NCBI GenBank assembly: GCA_004293445.1
Contig: RDYP01000001.1
Coordinates: forward strand, 396,754 to 460,753
Length of the DNA: 64,000 bases
Direction of reading: 5' to 3'
DNA from: Verrucomicrobiota bacterium
GTDB taxonomy: Bacteria; Verrucomicrobiota; Verrucomicrobiia; Verrucomicrobiales; Akkermansiaceae
Notes under the pieces: model-generated
What the model saw: the letters and a program-made list of their open reading frames with translations, nothing else
The model's database searches: none
Told to the model about the DNA's origin: nothing
Translations under genes and position numbers: made by a program
Shown: positions 37,431 to 48,600 of the stretch, in pieces
Layout of the letters: every line of letters starts with the position of its first letter
Position numbering within the stretch: the stretch's first letter is position 1

Positions 37431-40400
37431 ATGAATCGCCGCCTCCTCATCGCCGGAGTCTTGCTCCTCTCCATCGCCGGCCTGTTCCTGCTGCGCTCCT
37501 TCAGGCCGGAACCATCCGCGCATGCGGTCCGATCACAACCCATGAAGGTCGTTTCCAAGGCGGTGGACCGCCCGGATGCCAACGCGCACGAGGATGCCAC
37601 TTCCCATTGCGATCACCCGGACCACGTTGCTCATGGCCCGAACGAGCCCTGCGGAGTTCGCCCACCGGGTCCTGCAAACCCGCGCGAGATCGCACTCCCA
37701 AGCGGCTTCTTGGACAGGATCGTCGAAGGCTCGAAAGTCGAATTCGCGCTGCCCGACGGACGACAGCTCGTCAGCCTTGAGGCTGGGGTCGAGCGCGACG
37801 CGAAGGGCGTGCTGCGAATTTCCGGCAAGATCACGGACCCACAGCCGGGCTCCATTTTTCTCCAACGTCAGGATTTCCCCGGTGTGGCTGGAGAACTTGT
37901 CGGGCACGTGCTCTTCGAGGGAAGCGATACCGCGTGGAAAGTGCTGCCCGAGGGTCCGAGCGGCACCCCGGTCCTCAAAGAAGTCTCCGCCGATGCGGTG
38001 GTCTGCCTCAATCTCCCCCTTGCCGAGGAGATGCCGCAGGACCATCCGGGCAGCTCCACCGTCCCCAATCCGCCCTATCAGTCGGTGATTCCGCTGCAGA
38101 GTCTACCCGGCGCGACCGGGGTGATCTACCTCGACTTCGACGGCGAAACCGGTCCCTTCCCCGGTTGGTATGACGGCAACGTGGCCCACTCGGGATTCAG
38201 CAACGACACCATCCGCGACGTCTGGATCCGCGTGGCGGAAGACTTTCTCCCCTTCAACCTCAACGTCACCACGGACGTTAAGATCTGGCAGGCTGCGCCC
38301 CAAGGCCAGCGCATCCGCTGCATTATCACGCCGACCAATTTCCACGGCGCAGGTGGCGTCGCCTACGTCGGATCGTTCAACTGGGGCGGCGAGCCGACTT
38401 GTTGGAGCTTGAATTACTCCGACGATGGTGGCGTGACGGTGGTTTCCCATGAGGTCGGCCACACGCTCGGCCTCTACCACCACGGCCACAATGGCAGTGA
38501 GTATTACGGAGGACAGGGCAGCGGACCCACCTCTTGGGGGCCGATCATGGGCGTCCCTTATGGGCGGAATCTCAAGCAGTGGTCCAATGGCGACTACAAC
38601 CTCGCCACCGCTTCATGGCAGGACGACCTAGCCGTGATCAGCGGTAACAACGGCGTCGCCTACCGCCCGGACGACATCGGCAACGTTCTGGGAACCGCCG
38701 CCTATCTCAACATCGCAGCCGGCGGCACCGTGACCAACCAGCAGGGAATCATCGGCAGCACCGGCGAGGTCGATGCCTTCCGCTTCAAGACCAGCGGTGG
38801 ATCGGTGAACCTGAACCTCGTTACCTCCTACGCACCGAACCTTGATATCTACGCCGAGCTGGTCAATGCCTCGACCAACCAGCAGGTCGCCGCCACCAAT
38901 CCCGACGATCCTGAGGTCAATGTCACCCTCTCCACCTCCGTCCCTGCGGGCGAATACCTGCTGAAGATCACCGGTGTCGGCTACCCGACTCCGACCAACA
39001 ACAGCGGCTATTCCAACTACGGGAGCCTCGGCTCCTACCGGATCGATGGCACCGTTGCCGGGGGCGAAAGCTTCCGCGGCTTCTCCATCGCCGAGAACAC
39101 CGCCAATGGCAGCAACGTCGGCACCGTGACGCCAGTCAACGTTTCCGGCACGCTCACCTACACGATCAGCGCCGGCAATGCAGGCAACGCCCTGACCATG
39201 AACCCATCGTCGGGAGCCCTCACTGTAGCCAACAGCTCCGCGCTGGATTTCGAAACCCTGTCCACCCGTTTCGACGATCCGGCGACCATCGAGTTGTTTG
39301 TCACCATTTCCAACACCACCGGCGGCTCGGAAACCGTGCGGGTGCTCGTCACAGTCACCGACATGAACGAGGCCCCGGTCATTTCCACCCCGGCTTCGGT
39401 CACCTTACTGGAGAACACCCTCGCCGGCACGCTCGTCGCCCAGCTGACGGCCACCGAGCAGGACCGTTACCAGGTGCCGACTTTCTCCATCACTTCCGGC
39501 AACAACGCGGGACATTTTAGCATCAACTCCAGCACGGGCCAGATCACGGTGGCCACCTCGCCTTCGGTGGCCTCGGACACCGCTTACAACCTCGTCGTGC
39601 AGGCCGCCGATGCCGAAGGCCAGAGCAGTTCCACCACGGTAAACGTAACGGTGCTGAATCTGCCCGATGGCTTCACGCCGAATCCCGGCGGACTCTACCG
39701 TACCTTCTTCCACAACATCGGCGGCACGACAGTGGGGGACCTGACCGGCAATCCCGCGTTTCCTAACAGCCCGGATCAGGAGACCTTCCTCACCTCGTTC
39801 GACGGCGGCACCTACGGCGACAATTACGGCAGCACCCTCCGCGGCTACCTGATCCCGCCCACCACCGGAGCCTACACCTTCTACATCGCCTCCGACGACG
39901 CCTCGCAATTGATTCTCGGCACCAGCGCCACCCAGGTCTCCACGCCGGTCATCGCTTCCATCTCCGCCTGGTCGAATCCATACGATTGGGATGCCGGTGC
40001 CACGTCGGCGACTTACAACCTGACAGCAGGACAGCCCTACTACATCGAGATGCGCCAAAAGGAAGGTGGCGGTGGGGACCACGCGGCCGCGGCTTGGAGC
40101 GGTCCAGGCATTCCTCGCCAAGTGATCCCGGGCAGGTATCTGGCACCCTTTTCCCAGAACTACGCGCCGCGGCCCACCGGCAGCATGAGCGTCTCGGAAG
40201 TGGCCACCGTCGGCACCGTGATCGGCACTCTCGCCGTCACCGAGGTCAATGCTGGGGACAGCCTCTCCAACTATTCCATCACCGCCGGAAACGAGGCGGC
40301 GCTCTTCGCTATCGACCCGAACACCGGCGTCGTCAGCCTCGCCCAAGCCGGACAATTCAACGCGGCCACGACGCCCTACTACGATCTCACCTTCTCGGTA

Positions 40401-43400
40401 ACCGATAACGGCAGCCCTTCCCTGACTGGCAGCGGAATAGTCCGCATCACGGTGATTCCCTACGCCCTTTACTTCGATCCCAACGGTGCGACCGCCGGAT
40501 CGGTGGCCAATGGCGGGAATTACTCGTGGGTCGGCAACAACTGGGTCGGGGGTCAGGGGGGCACCAGCGCTAGCGGCGGCTGGGTCCCGAATGCCAAGGC
40601 TCATTTCGCCGCCACCGCACCCGCCTCGCCGCTCGCCTACAACGTCAGCATTGCGGGCTACAACTCGGGCGTGAACGGTGGCATTTCCTCCATCGACGCG
40701 CTCAACGGCACGGTCAGCTTCATCGGCAGCGTGGACAACTTCTACCTCGTCGGCCCGATGACCGTGCGCGCCGCCTCGGGGGCCGCCATCCGTTTCAATC
40801 AGACCGCCGGCACGCCAGGATTGGGATTCAACCTGAACAACCAGACGGCAACCTTCGAGGGCGACGTGGAGTTTGCCACCAGCGGGATCGGCAACAACGG
40901 CAATGTCGTGGTGAACAGCGGCACGCTTGGCCTGAATGCGCCCAGCCAATACACCGGCTCGACCACCATCAACGGTGGCGTGCTGTCGCTGACCGGCTCC
41001 GGGCAGCTCTACTCCACCCTGAACTGGGGCAATGCCACCGTGACGATCAACAGCGGCGGCACGCTTCAGGCGGATCGCTGGGATGGAGAAGGCAGCCTCG
41101 GCCAGCTCAACTACAATCAGGGCAATCTGGTCATCAATGGCGGCACCATCCGCTACACCGGCGACACCAACGGCACGGGCGATGGTGCCGGCTTCGTCAT
41201 CGGAGCCAGCGGCGCCACACTCGAATCGGCCGCGCCCGCAGGACAGGTCTGGAACATCAATGCCAGCCCGACCCCATCCTACGGCATCGCCAGCAACGGT
41301 GGCGCGCTCACCCTGACGGGCTCGGGCAGCGGCCTGATTTCCAAAGCCATCCCCGGCACCGGCGCTCTCGTGAAAAACGGCACCGGCACCTGGACGCTCA
41401 GTGGTACCAATACCTACGGCGGAGGCACCACCGTCAACGGCGGCACGCTCATCCTCACCGCTCCAGCCAGCCTGCCCGGCGCGGTGACGATCACTGGCGA
41501 TACCGGGTCCGTCCCGGGCGGCACGCTCTCGATGGAACAGCCCGGCATCGTCACCTGGAGCCGCAATGTCAGCGGCGGCGGACGCTGGAAAGTGGCCACG
41601 GGTAGCGGCAGCCAGACAATTTCCCTTACGGGCAGCTACACCGGTTTCACCGGGGTGCTCGAAGTCGCTTCCGGCAGCGGCAAGATCCACCTCGCTGATT
41701 CGAACAAATACCCACACGCGACGGCCACACTGCAGCTCGACGCGAACACCTCCGCTTTCATCAGCGGCGGCGGCACCTTTGCCTCACAGATCAAGCTCTA
41801 CGGAGGCACGATCGGCGAGCCGACCTTCGGCCAACTGCGCGTCGGTAGCAGCAACTGCACACTCTCCGGCGCGGTGAAGCTGCATGCCCACAGCTCCATC
41901 GCCGTGGACAACAACCGCAGTGCCACCCTCAGCGGGGTCATGTCGGATAGCGGTGGCAGCTTCGGCTTCACCAAGAACCAGCCCGGCACGCTCACGATCT
42001 CCAACAGCAACAACAGCTACTCCGGCGGAACCGTCCACGCCGCAGGTTTGCTTCGCACCGGCAACAACGGCGGCAAGTTCGGTATTGGCAACCTCACCGT
42101 TGTCGATGGACTGACGACATCCATCCGCCACACCGGCGGCAACGCGCTCGGACGGCAGGCCTATGTCTATCTGAACGGCACCACTAGCGCGCTCTCCATC
42201 GCGGCCGGAGCCACCGAGACCGTGGCCAGACTCTACCTGAACGGAACCCGGCAAGCGAATGGGTCCTACAACTCCGGCCGAATCACCGGCGGCGGCACTC
42301 TCATCGTCGGTGAGGTCGCACCTAGCTCCCCCACCCTGCTCTCGGCGAACGCCAACTCGGCGGTCTCGGTGCAGCTTGCCTGGACCCACGCATCTGCCAA
42401 CGACAGCGCCATCAAGGTGGAGCGCTCGCTTTCCGCCAACAGCGGCTTTGTGGAAATCGCCTCACTGCCCGGCACAGCTCGGAGTTACGAGGATGCCGGA
42501 CGGGCGGCCAACACCGCCTATCACTATCGTGTCCTCGCCGTGAATGCAGCGGGGAATTCCCCCTACTCGCCGGTCGCCAGCACCACCACACCGCAGCCGG
42601 CACCGCCCACCGGCCTGCTTGCCACCGCCGGTCCCGGCCAAGTCTCGCTCTCCTGGGATGCAAGCATCGGCGCAGCCAGCTACGTCGTGCGCCGCTCCAC
42701 CAACCCCGGCGGACCCTACACCGATGTCGCCAGTCCCGCCGCGACCTCCTATCTGGATAGCGGCCTTCTCGATGTGACCTATTACTATGTGATCGCCGCC
42801 GCCGCACCCAACGGTGGTATCGGCGATCCAAGCGCCGAGGTCTCCGCGACCCCGTCCCTCGCCGACAGCGACGGCGTGTGGAACCTTGCCTCCGGCGGCG
42901 ATTGGATGAGCTCCGAAAACTGGCAAAGCTCGGTGATTGCCATCGGTGCGGGCCGTTCCGCCAGCTTCCCGCTCTCCGCGGGTGGCTCGATCAACCAGAA
43001 CCGCAGCGGCCTCGCCATCGGCGCTCTCTCGTTCTCCAACGGTGACTACACGATCGCCGGCAACGCCCTCAACCTCGACGTCAGCTCCGGCATCCCATCG
43101 GTCTCGGTGGGAGCGGGTACCACCGCCACGATCGCCACCGCGCTCAACGGCAACGAAGGCTTGGCCAAATCCGGCACCGGAACGCTGAAACTCACCGCCT
43201 ACAACAGCTACACGGGGGGCACCGCGGTCAACGGCGGCACCCTTGAAGTGGCCGGTGCCAACGGTGGTTGGGGCCTGCTCCGCCAGGCCGTCACCGTCAA
43301 TGCCGGGGCCACTCTGGCCATCACCGGTGGCGATGGCACCGGCTTCGGATGGAACGACCCGGTCACCGGTATCACCATCAATGGCGGCACCTTGACCGCG

Positions 43401-45488
43401 CCCAGCGCCTCGCACATCGGCTTCGGCTCCTACGCCACGGCAGCCTTGAACGACGGTGGCACGATCAGCGGCAATTGGCAGTGGAACGGCGACGGCGGTC
43501 TCGGTTTCAGCGCCTCGGGAAATAGCACGAACACCATCACCGGGTCGCTAGTCCTACGTGGGGACGCCGGTGCCAACCACACCTTCACCGTCGCCGACGG
43601 CACGGCCGCCACCGACCTGCAAGTCAGCGCCAACCTCTCCGACCAATCCCCGGAAATCTGGTGGGTGCCAGCCTCGAATGTCCTCAAAAGCGGTGCGGGA
43701 ACCATGATCCTCTCGGGCTCTAACAGCTATGACGGCCAGACCGACATCCAGGCTGGCATGCTCGTGGCCTCCCACAACACGGCGTTCGGTCCGGGCGGAT
43801 GGAATGGCAACACCATGGCATGGATCAGGGACGGCGCCACGCTGGCACTCCAAGGCGGCGTCAGCCTCGATGAGCACTTCCACATCTGGGGCTCGGGCGT
43901 CAACGGCCTCGGAGCCCTCCGTAGCCTCAGTGGAAACAACACCCTGACCCTGACCTACGGCGGCAGCGGCAGCGGGCCGGGTTTCTGCCTTCGTTCCAAC
44001 ACCACGGTCGGCGTGGATACCGACACCCTCACCATCACCGGGTTTTATGAAGACAGCGGTTCCTTCGGTCTCACCAAGGTCGGAGCGGGCACTTTGAGCC
44101 TTACCCAAACCAGCACCTATACCGGCGGCACCACGGTCAACGCAGGCAAGATCGTGCTGGCCAACGGCAACGCGGGCGGTAGCGGCCGCATTTCCGGAAT
44201 GCTCACGGTCAACAGCGGCGCGACCGTCGAGACCACCGGCGACGGCACCGGCTTGGGTTGGACCGACCAGATTTCCTCGGTCGCCCTCAACGGTGGCACG
44301 CTCACCAGCGCGGGCACCATTCATGTCTGGAATATCCCGGGCGGTATCACGATAACCGGCGGCACGCTGCAATCCAACAACGGTACCAGCAATGCGAATG
44401 GCCCGCAGCTCGAGTGGAACCGCACCAGCGTGACCACCCTGGCCAGCGCGGACACCGCCACCATCGGCGGCCGTATCAGAATGCGCCCAGACCTCGGATA
44501 CTCGGGCATCGGCTTCACCGTCGCGGACGGCGCGGCAGCGACCGACCTGCTCGTCAGCGCAGCCATCACCGAGGCCTCGGGAGGCATGGGCCTGGTCAAG
44601 AACGGTGAGGGCACGATGACGCTCTCCGGCACCAACACCTACACCGGAGCGACCACCATCAGCGGCGGCCGATTGCTGGTAAACGGCAGCACCACCGGTG
44701 CCTCATCACTCAGCGTGGCCAGCGGTGCCACCTTGGGCGGCATCGGGAACCTTGGCGGACCGATCACGATTCAAAGCGGCGGCACGCTCGCACCGGGGGT
44801 ATCCGACACGGGAGTTCTCACAGCTGCGTCGTCGGCTACAATCCACGGCAAGCTGGCCATCGAGCTGGACGGCGCGGGTTGTGACCGGCTCAGCGTGAGC
44901 GGCAACCTCGATATCACCAACGCCACCCTCGATCTCACCGTCCTCTCCGGCGGCGCGCTCCAGCAGGAATACACCATCGCTAATTTCACCTCGCGCACCG
45001 GCAGCCAGTTCGCAGTCGTCACAGGCCTGCCAACCGGTTTCCGTATCACCTACGAGGCGACCTCGATCAAGCTGATGGCCGCATCATTCACCTCGTGGGT
45101 TTCCGATTTGGGCGTGAGCGACTCGACCCCGGGCGGCGACCCCGACAAGGACGGCCTAGCCAATGCCTTCGAATACGTTCTGGGCGGCAACCCGGCCCAG
45201 AACGACCCAGACCTGGCTCCTGTTACCACCCTTTCAGGCAGCAATATCGTGTTCATCTTTAATCGGGATGACACCAGTGAGACCGCCGACCTCAGCTTAC
45301 GGGTCGAGGCCAGCACCAATCTGGTGAACTGGAACGAAACCTATTCGATCGGTGCCGACACCGCCAATTCCAGTCCCGGCGTGGCCGTCTCAGAGAACGG
45401 TACCGGTGACGATACCATCACCGTGACCATCCCCCGCGACAACGCCCCCGCCAAGTTCGTCCGGGCACGCGCCATCGTGACACCGTGA
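37431..45488 (+). CDS. giant secreted metzincin metallopeptidase with cadherin, PA14, PATR and FN3 modules
   Basis: 2685 residues from ATG 37431, chosen because MNRRLLIAGVLLLSIAGLFLL is a signal anchor/peptide; the upstream frame is not protein-like. A propeptide-like region to about 220 includes a His/Cys-rich stretch (HCDHPDHVAHGPNEPCG). The peptidase zinc motif HEVGHTLGLYH uses His340, His344 and His350 with Glu341, and a Met-turn candidate (PIMGVPYG) follows near 375. Two cadherin-like repeats lie at about 546-745, a PA14 domain at 753-905, another cadherin-like unit at 912-1010, PATR repeats at about 1020-1620, two fibronectin type III domains at 1630-1810, and more PATR repeats to about 2520. 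The C-terminal module has DPDKDGLANAFEYVLGG. No catalytic glycosidase domain was seen. Likely a surface protease/adhesin that opens a glycoprotein matrix. Confidence 0.82.
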   Translation: MNRRLLIAGVLLLSIAGLFLLRSFRPEPSAHAVRSQPMKVVSKAVDRPDANAHEDATSHCDHPDHVAHGPNEPCGVRPPGPANPREIALPSGFLDRIVEGSKVEFALPDGRQLVSLEAGVERDAKGVLRISGKITDPQPGSIFLQRQDFPGVAGELVGHVLFEGSDTAWKVLPEGPSGTPVLKEVSADAVVCLNLPLAEEMPQDHPGSSTVPNPPYQSVIPLQSLPGATGVIYLDFDGETGPFPGWYDGNVAHSGFSNDTIRDVWIRVAEDFLPFNLNVTTDVKIWQAAPQGQRIRCIITPTNFHGAGGVAYVGSFNWGGEPTCWSLNYSDDGGVTVVSHEVGHTLGLYHHGHNGSEYYGGQGSGPTSWGPIMGVPYGRNLKQWSNGDYNLATASWQDDLAVISGNNGVAYRPDDIGNVLGTAAYLNIAAGGTVTNQQGIIGSTGEVDAFRFKTSGGSVNLNLVTSYAPNLDIYAELVNASTNQQVAATNPDDPEVNVTLSTSVPAGEYLLKITGVGYPTPTNNSGYSNYGSLGSYRIDGTVAGGESFRGFSIAENTANGSNVGTVTPVNVSGTLTYTISAGNAGNALTMNPSSGALTVANSSALDFETLSTRFDDPATIELFVTISNTTGGSETVRVLVTVTDMNEAPVISTPASVTLLENTLAGTLVAQLTATEQDRYQVPTFSITSGNNAGHFSINSSTGQITVATSPSVASDTAYNLVVQAADAEGQSSSTTVNVTVLNLPDGFTPNPGGLYRTFFHNIGGTTVGDLTGNPAFPNSPDQETFLTSFDGGTYGDNYGSTLRGYLIPPTTGAYTFYIASDDASQLILGTSATQVSTPVIASISAWSNPYDWDAGATSATYNLTAGQPYYIEMRQKEGGGGDHAAAAWSGPGIPRQVIPGRYLAPFSQNYAPRPTGSMSVSEVATVGTVIGTLAVTEVNAGDSLSNYSITAGNEAALFAIDPNTGVVSLAQAGQFNAATTPYYDLTFSVTDNGSPSLTGSGIVRITVIPYALYFDPNGATAGSVANGGNYSWVGNNWVGGQGGTSASGGWVPNAKAHFAATAPASPLAYNVSIAGYNSGVNGGISSIDALNGTVSFIGSVDNFYLVGPMTVRAASGAAIRFNQTAGTPGLGFNLNNQTATFEGDVEFATSGIGNNGNVVVNSGTLGLNAPSQYTGSTTINGGVLSLTGSGQLYSTLNWGNATVTINSGGTLQADRWDGEGSLGQLNYNQGNLVINGGTIRYTGDTNGTGDGAGFVIGASGATLESAAPAGQVWNINASPTPSYGIASNGGALTLTGSGSGLISKAIPGTGALVKNGTGTWTLSGTNTYGGGTTVNGGTLILTAPASLPGAVTITGDTGSVPGGTLSMEQPGIVTWSRNVSGGGRWKVATGSGSQTISLTGSYTGFTGVLEVASGSGKIHLADSNKYPHATATLQLDANTSAFISGGGTFASQIKLYGGTIGEPTFGQLRVGSSNCTLSGAVKLHAHSSIAVDNNRSATLSGVMSDSGGSFGFTKNQPGTLTISNSNNSYSGGTVHAAGLLRTGNNGGKFGIGNLTVVDGLTTSIRHTGGNALGRQAYVYLNGTTSALSIAAGATETVARLYLNGTRQANGSYNSGRITGGGTLIVGEVAPSSPTLLSANANSAVSVQLAWTHASANDSAIKVERSLSANSGFVEIASLPGTARSYEDAGRAANTAYHYRVLAVNAAGNSPYSPVASTTTPQPAPPTGLLATAGPGQVSLSWDASIGAASYVVRRSTNPGGPYTDVASPAATSYLDSGLLDVTYYYVIAAAAPNGGIGDPSAEVSATPSLADSDGVWNLASGGDWMSSENWQSSVIAIGAGRSASFPLSAGGSINQNRSGLAIGALSFSNGDYTIAGNALNLDVSSGIPSVSVGAGTTATIATALNGNEGLAKSGTGTLKLTAYNSYTGGTAVNGGTLEVAGANGGWGLLRQAVTVNAGATLAITGGDGTGFGWNDPVTGITINGGTLTAPSASHIGFGSYATAALNDGGTISGNWQWNGDGGLGFSASGNSTNTITGSLVLRGDAGANHTFTVADGTAATDLQVSANLSDQSPEIWWVPASNVLKSGAGTMILSGSNSYDGQTDIQAGMLVASHNTAFGPGGWNGNTMAWIRDGATLALQGGVSLDEHFHIWGSGVNGLGALRSLSGNNTLTLTYGGSGSGPGFCLRSNTTVGVDTDTLTITGFYEDSGSFGLTKVGAGTLSLTQTSTYTGGTTVNAGKIVLANGNAGGSGRISGMLTVNSGATVETTGDGTGLGWTDQISSVALNGGTLTSAGTIHVWNIPGGITITGGTLQSNNGTSNANGPQLEWNRTSVTTLASADTATIGGRIRMRPDLGYSGIGFTVADGAAATDLLVSAAITEASGGMGLVKNGEGTMTLSGTNTYTGATTISGGRLLVNGSTTGASSLSVASGATLGGIGNLGGPITIQSGGTLAPGVSDTGVLTAASSATIHGKLAIELDGAGCDRLSVSGNLDITNATLDLTVLSGGALQQEYTIANFTSRTGSQFAVVTGLPTGFRITYEATSIKLMAASFTSWVSDLGVSDSTPGGDPDKDGLANAFEYVLGGNPAQNDPDLAPVTTLSGSNIVFIFNRDDTSETADLSLRVEASTNLVNWNETYSIGADTANSSPGVAVSENGTGDDTITVTIPRDNAPAKFVRARAIVTP

Positions 45489-45490
45489 AC

Positions 45491-45520
45491 CGGCCCAACA
45501 AACCTGGGACCGGGCCTTTT
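45491..45520 (+). terminator. candidate terminator after the giant gene
   Basis: GGCCC at 45492-45496 can pair with GGGCC at 45512-45516, directly followed by TTTT. The stem is only five pairs with a 15-base loop, so it is a weak call. Confidence 0.35.
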
Positions 45521-45605
45521 CGGAAAAACGACGCCGCTCCATTCACAACCGCACACCGCCGAGAAAGACCGGTGAACACCAGCGCGTAACCTGCGCTCTT
45601 CCGGC

Positions 45606-45618
45606 ACTCTGACAGAGT
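45606..45618. promoter_or_regulatory. palindrome ACTCTG-A-CAGAGT upstream of the GH78 gene
   Basis: A 13-base perfect palindrome around one central base ends 12 bases before the ATG of the rhamnosidase gene. Its minus-strand reading contains CTGTCAG, the same core found upstream of several other genes of the locus. It could be an operator. Confidence 0.4.
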
Positions 45619-45630
45619 CCCATCGCACCC

Positions 45631-48600
45631 ATGAAATCCGCTCTCCTCCTGGCTCTCGGGATCTCATCCGCCATCGCAGCCGATCCCAGCGAGCCCACCG
45701 CGCTTCTAACCAACGGCATCGTTGCCCCGGATGCCGTCGATGTATCGCCACCGTCGTTCTCTTGGGTCATGCATGATCCGGACCGCGGCGAGACCCAAAC
45801 CGCTTGGCAAATCATCGTTACTTCCGGAGCGTCGATCATCTGGGATAGCGGAAAAACCCCCTCCGCAAGCTCCTCTTCCGTTCCCTACACCGGCCCGGCT
45901 CTCACTCCGGCCACCAAATACAGCTGGAGGGTGAAACTGTGGGACAAGGACGACAACGAAAGTCCTTTTAGCACGGAATCGTCCTTCATCACCGGCTTGT
46001 CGAAATCCGACTGGACCGCCGCCTTCATCTGGGACGGCACGTCCAACGAGAACAACTTCGCTTATTTTCGCAAAGGGTTCGAAATCAACAAGCCCGTCCG
46101 CAGCGCCTTGCTGTTCGCCTCAGCGCACAACGACTTCATCCTTCACCTCAATGGCAAACGCCTCGGTTTCGGCCCCGCCCGCTCGAATCCGACCACTTAC
46201 GGCCAATATGTGGGATATGATGTGACTCATCAAATGGTCCAAGGCCGCAATGCCTTCGCCGCACAGGCCCATTGGCACGGCGTGTGGAATGATTCCGGCA
46301 CCAACGCCTTGCCCGCCTTCCTGCTCGAATGCCGCATCACCTTCGACGACGGCACGACGCTCACGGTGAAATCCGATGACACCTGGAAGACACTCGCCAC
46401 CACTCCCTTCCTCGAGTCTTCGCCAACGTACTTTGGAGCCGCTGGCGGTGTCCGCAACCGCGCCGCGCTGCGCTACGATGCCCGTCAGGAAATCCAAGGC
46501 TGGGGGCTGCCGGACTTCGACGACTCCGCGTGGTCCGCGGCGGCGGAAGTGGACCGCTCGAACTACCAGCTTTTCGCCCAAAGGGTCGCGGATCAGATCG
46601 AAGCCGAGGAACTGAACCCCGTCTCCCTCATCCGGTCCGGTGCGAACTGGATCGCCGACTTCGGCAAATGCATCTCCGGCTGGCCGCAGATCACCCTGCG
46701 CGATCAGACACCGGGCACGGTCATCCGCATCGAATACTATCAGATGGCAGAAGGCTCGATGGGTGCGGGCTGGGATGAATACACCTGCAAGGGTGGCACC
46801 GAGACGTGGCGCGCCGATTTCGGCCGTCATGCCTCTTTCAAAACCTTGCGGATTTCCGGCATCACCGGAAAGCCCGAGGCGAATGACATCCGCGCCGTCG
46901 TCGCCCACGCGGAGGCCGACGTGGCGGGTTCGTTCACATGCTCGAACAGCCTGCTGAACGACATCTTCGAAATGTCCGAACGCTCCGCCCGACAGAACGT
47001 CCAGCAAGGGATCATCAGCGTCGATGCCAACCGCGAGCAATCTCCCTGGACCGCGGATTCCTACAACATCGGCACCGGGTTACTCTACAACCACCGCAAT
47101 ACCCTCATCCTCGACAAAATCGTCCGCGACTATGCGGGCGAACAAATGCCCGACGGCCGATTCTGGGCCTGCAGCCCCACACCAATCTATGAGATTCCCG
47201 AGTGGTCGATGCACTGGCTGCTCATGCTCTGGGAGCAATACACGTTTACGGGTGACGCCAAAATTCTCGCGGACTTGTGGCCGAACCTAGTGAAATGGAT
47301 GACATGGGCCGAGTCGCTCACCCAGTCCACCGGCCTCATCGACGCTCCCGGCTGGCGCGTCGCGGACTACGCGGGTGGCATCATGGAAAACGATGGCCAA
47401 AACATCGCGCTCAATTCGTTTTATTACCGCAACCTCCAACTCGCCCGGGAGATCGCATTGCTGTTAGGACATGAAACGGAAGCCAGCGCATGGCAAAACC
47501 GCGCCTCCTCCCTCAAGTCGGCGATCAATAGCCAGCTCTTCGACGGCACCAGCTATCTCACCAAGCTCGGCGGCGGCCAGCGCATCGCCATCGGCACCGC
47601 CTTCGCCCTCCGCTTCGGGCTCGTGCCGAAGACATCGCTCCCGCAGGTCATTGCTTGGCTGCGAAAACAACCCGCCCACGTCGGCGGCTACGGTGGTTAT
47701 ACCTATTATCAAGGAGCCTACGAAGCGGGCGGACTCGGCGATCTGATCGTTTCCGATCTGATCCGCTATCAATACATGCTCGCGGGCAATCGGACCATCT
47801 GGGAGTCCTTCGCCCGTCCCAACCCGGACAACGAAACCAACCACGCCTGGACCGCTTATCCGGCGGAATTGTTCCCACGCTACATCGCCGGAATCGCCCC
47901 CACAGGCCCGGCCTTCTCCACCTTCCACATCAAACCGGAAACCCGGGGTCTGACGCATGCGAAAGCCACTGTCCCCTCGGTGCGCGGTGACATCGTCAGC
48001 GACTGGAAGCGAGCTTCGCCGAGGAAATTCGGCCTCACCTGCACCATTCCCGGCAACACGACCGCGCTCGTCCACATCCCACTGGATGGCATGAAAAACG
48101 TCACGATCCGCGAAGGGATCACTCCGCTTTGGAGCAATGGTGTTCTATCCAACAAAATGGCCGGCCTCACCTTCGACGGCGCGGATGCCCGCCACGTCCG
48201 CTTCCGTGTGGGATCGGGAAGCTACAACTTCACCGCCACCGGAACCGCCGTGCCCTTACCCCCGCTCACCGTCATCTGCGACAACGACAAACCCGCCGTC
48301 ACGCTTGCCGGAGACTGGGCAAACAACACGGTCAACGAAACCGATCAGCGCTACGAACTCAGTTTCGAGCATGCCGCGCCCGGCAACGGTCGCAGCTCCG
48401 CCATCTTCCGCCCCAACTTGCCAACCGGCGGTCGCTACAAGGTCTTCGCCCGTTGGACATCCCATGCCAACCGTGCGTCCAACGCGCCCTACACCATCCA
48501 TCACGCCCGTGGCCAGAAAACCATCCGCGTGAACCAAGAGGAGAATGGCGGCAAATGGATGCTGCTGGGCGAATACGACTTTGCTTCGGGAACCGCCGGA

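Noticed and set aside
39405-41717. Minus-strand open frame of 770 residues inside the giant gene
   Set aside because: Antisense shadow of Gly/Thr-rich repeats; no start context, no motif.
40900-44700. Regular repeats in the giant gene as a CRISPR or tandem DNA repeat array
   Set aside because: The periodicity is protein-level PATR repeats with variable length and sequence; there are no constant-length spacers.
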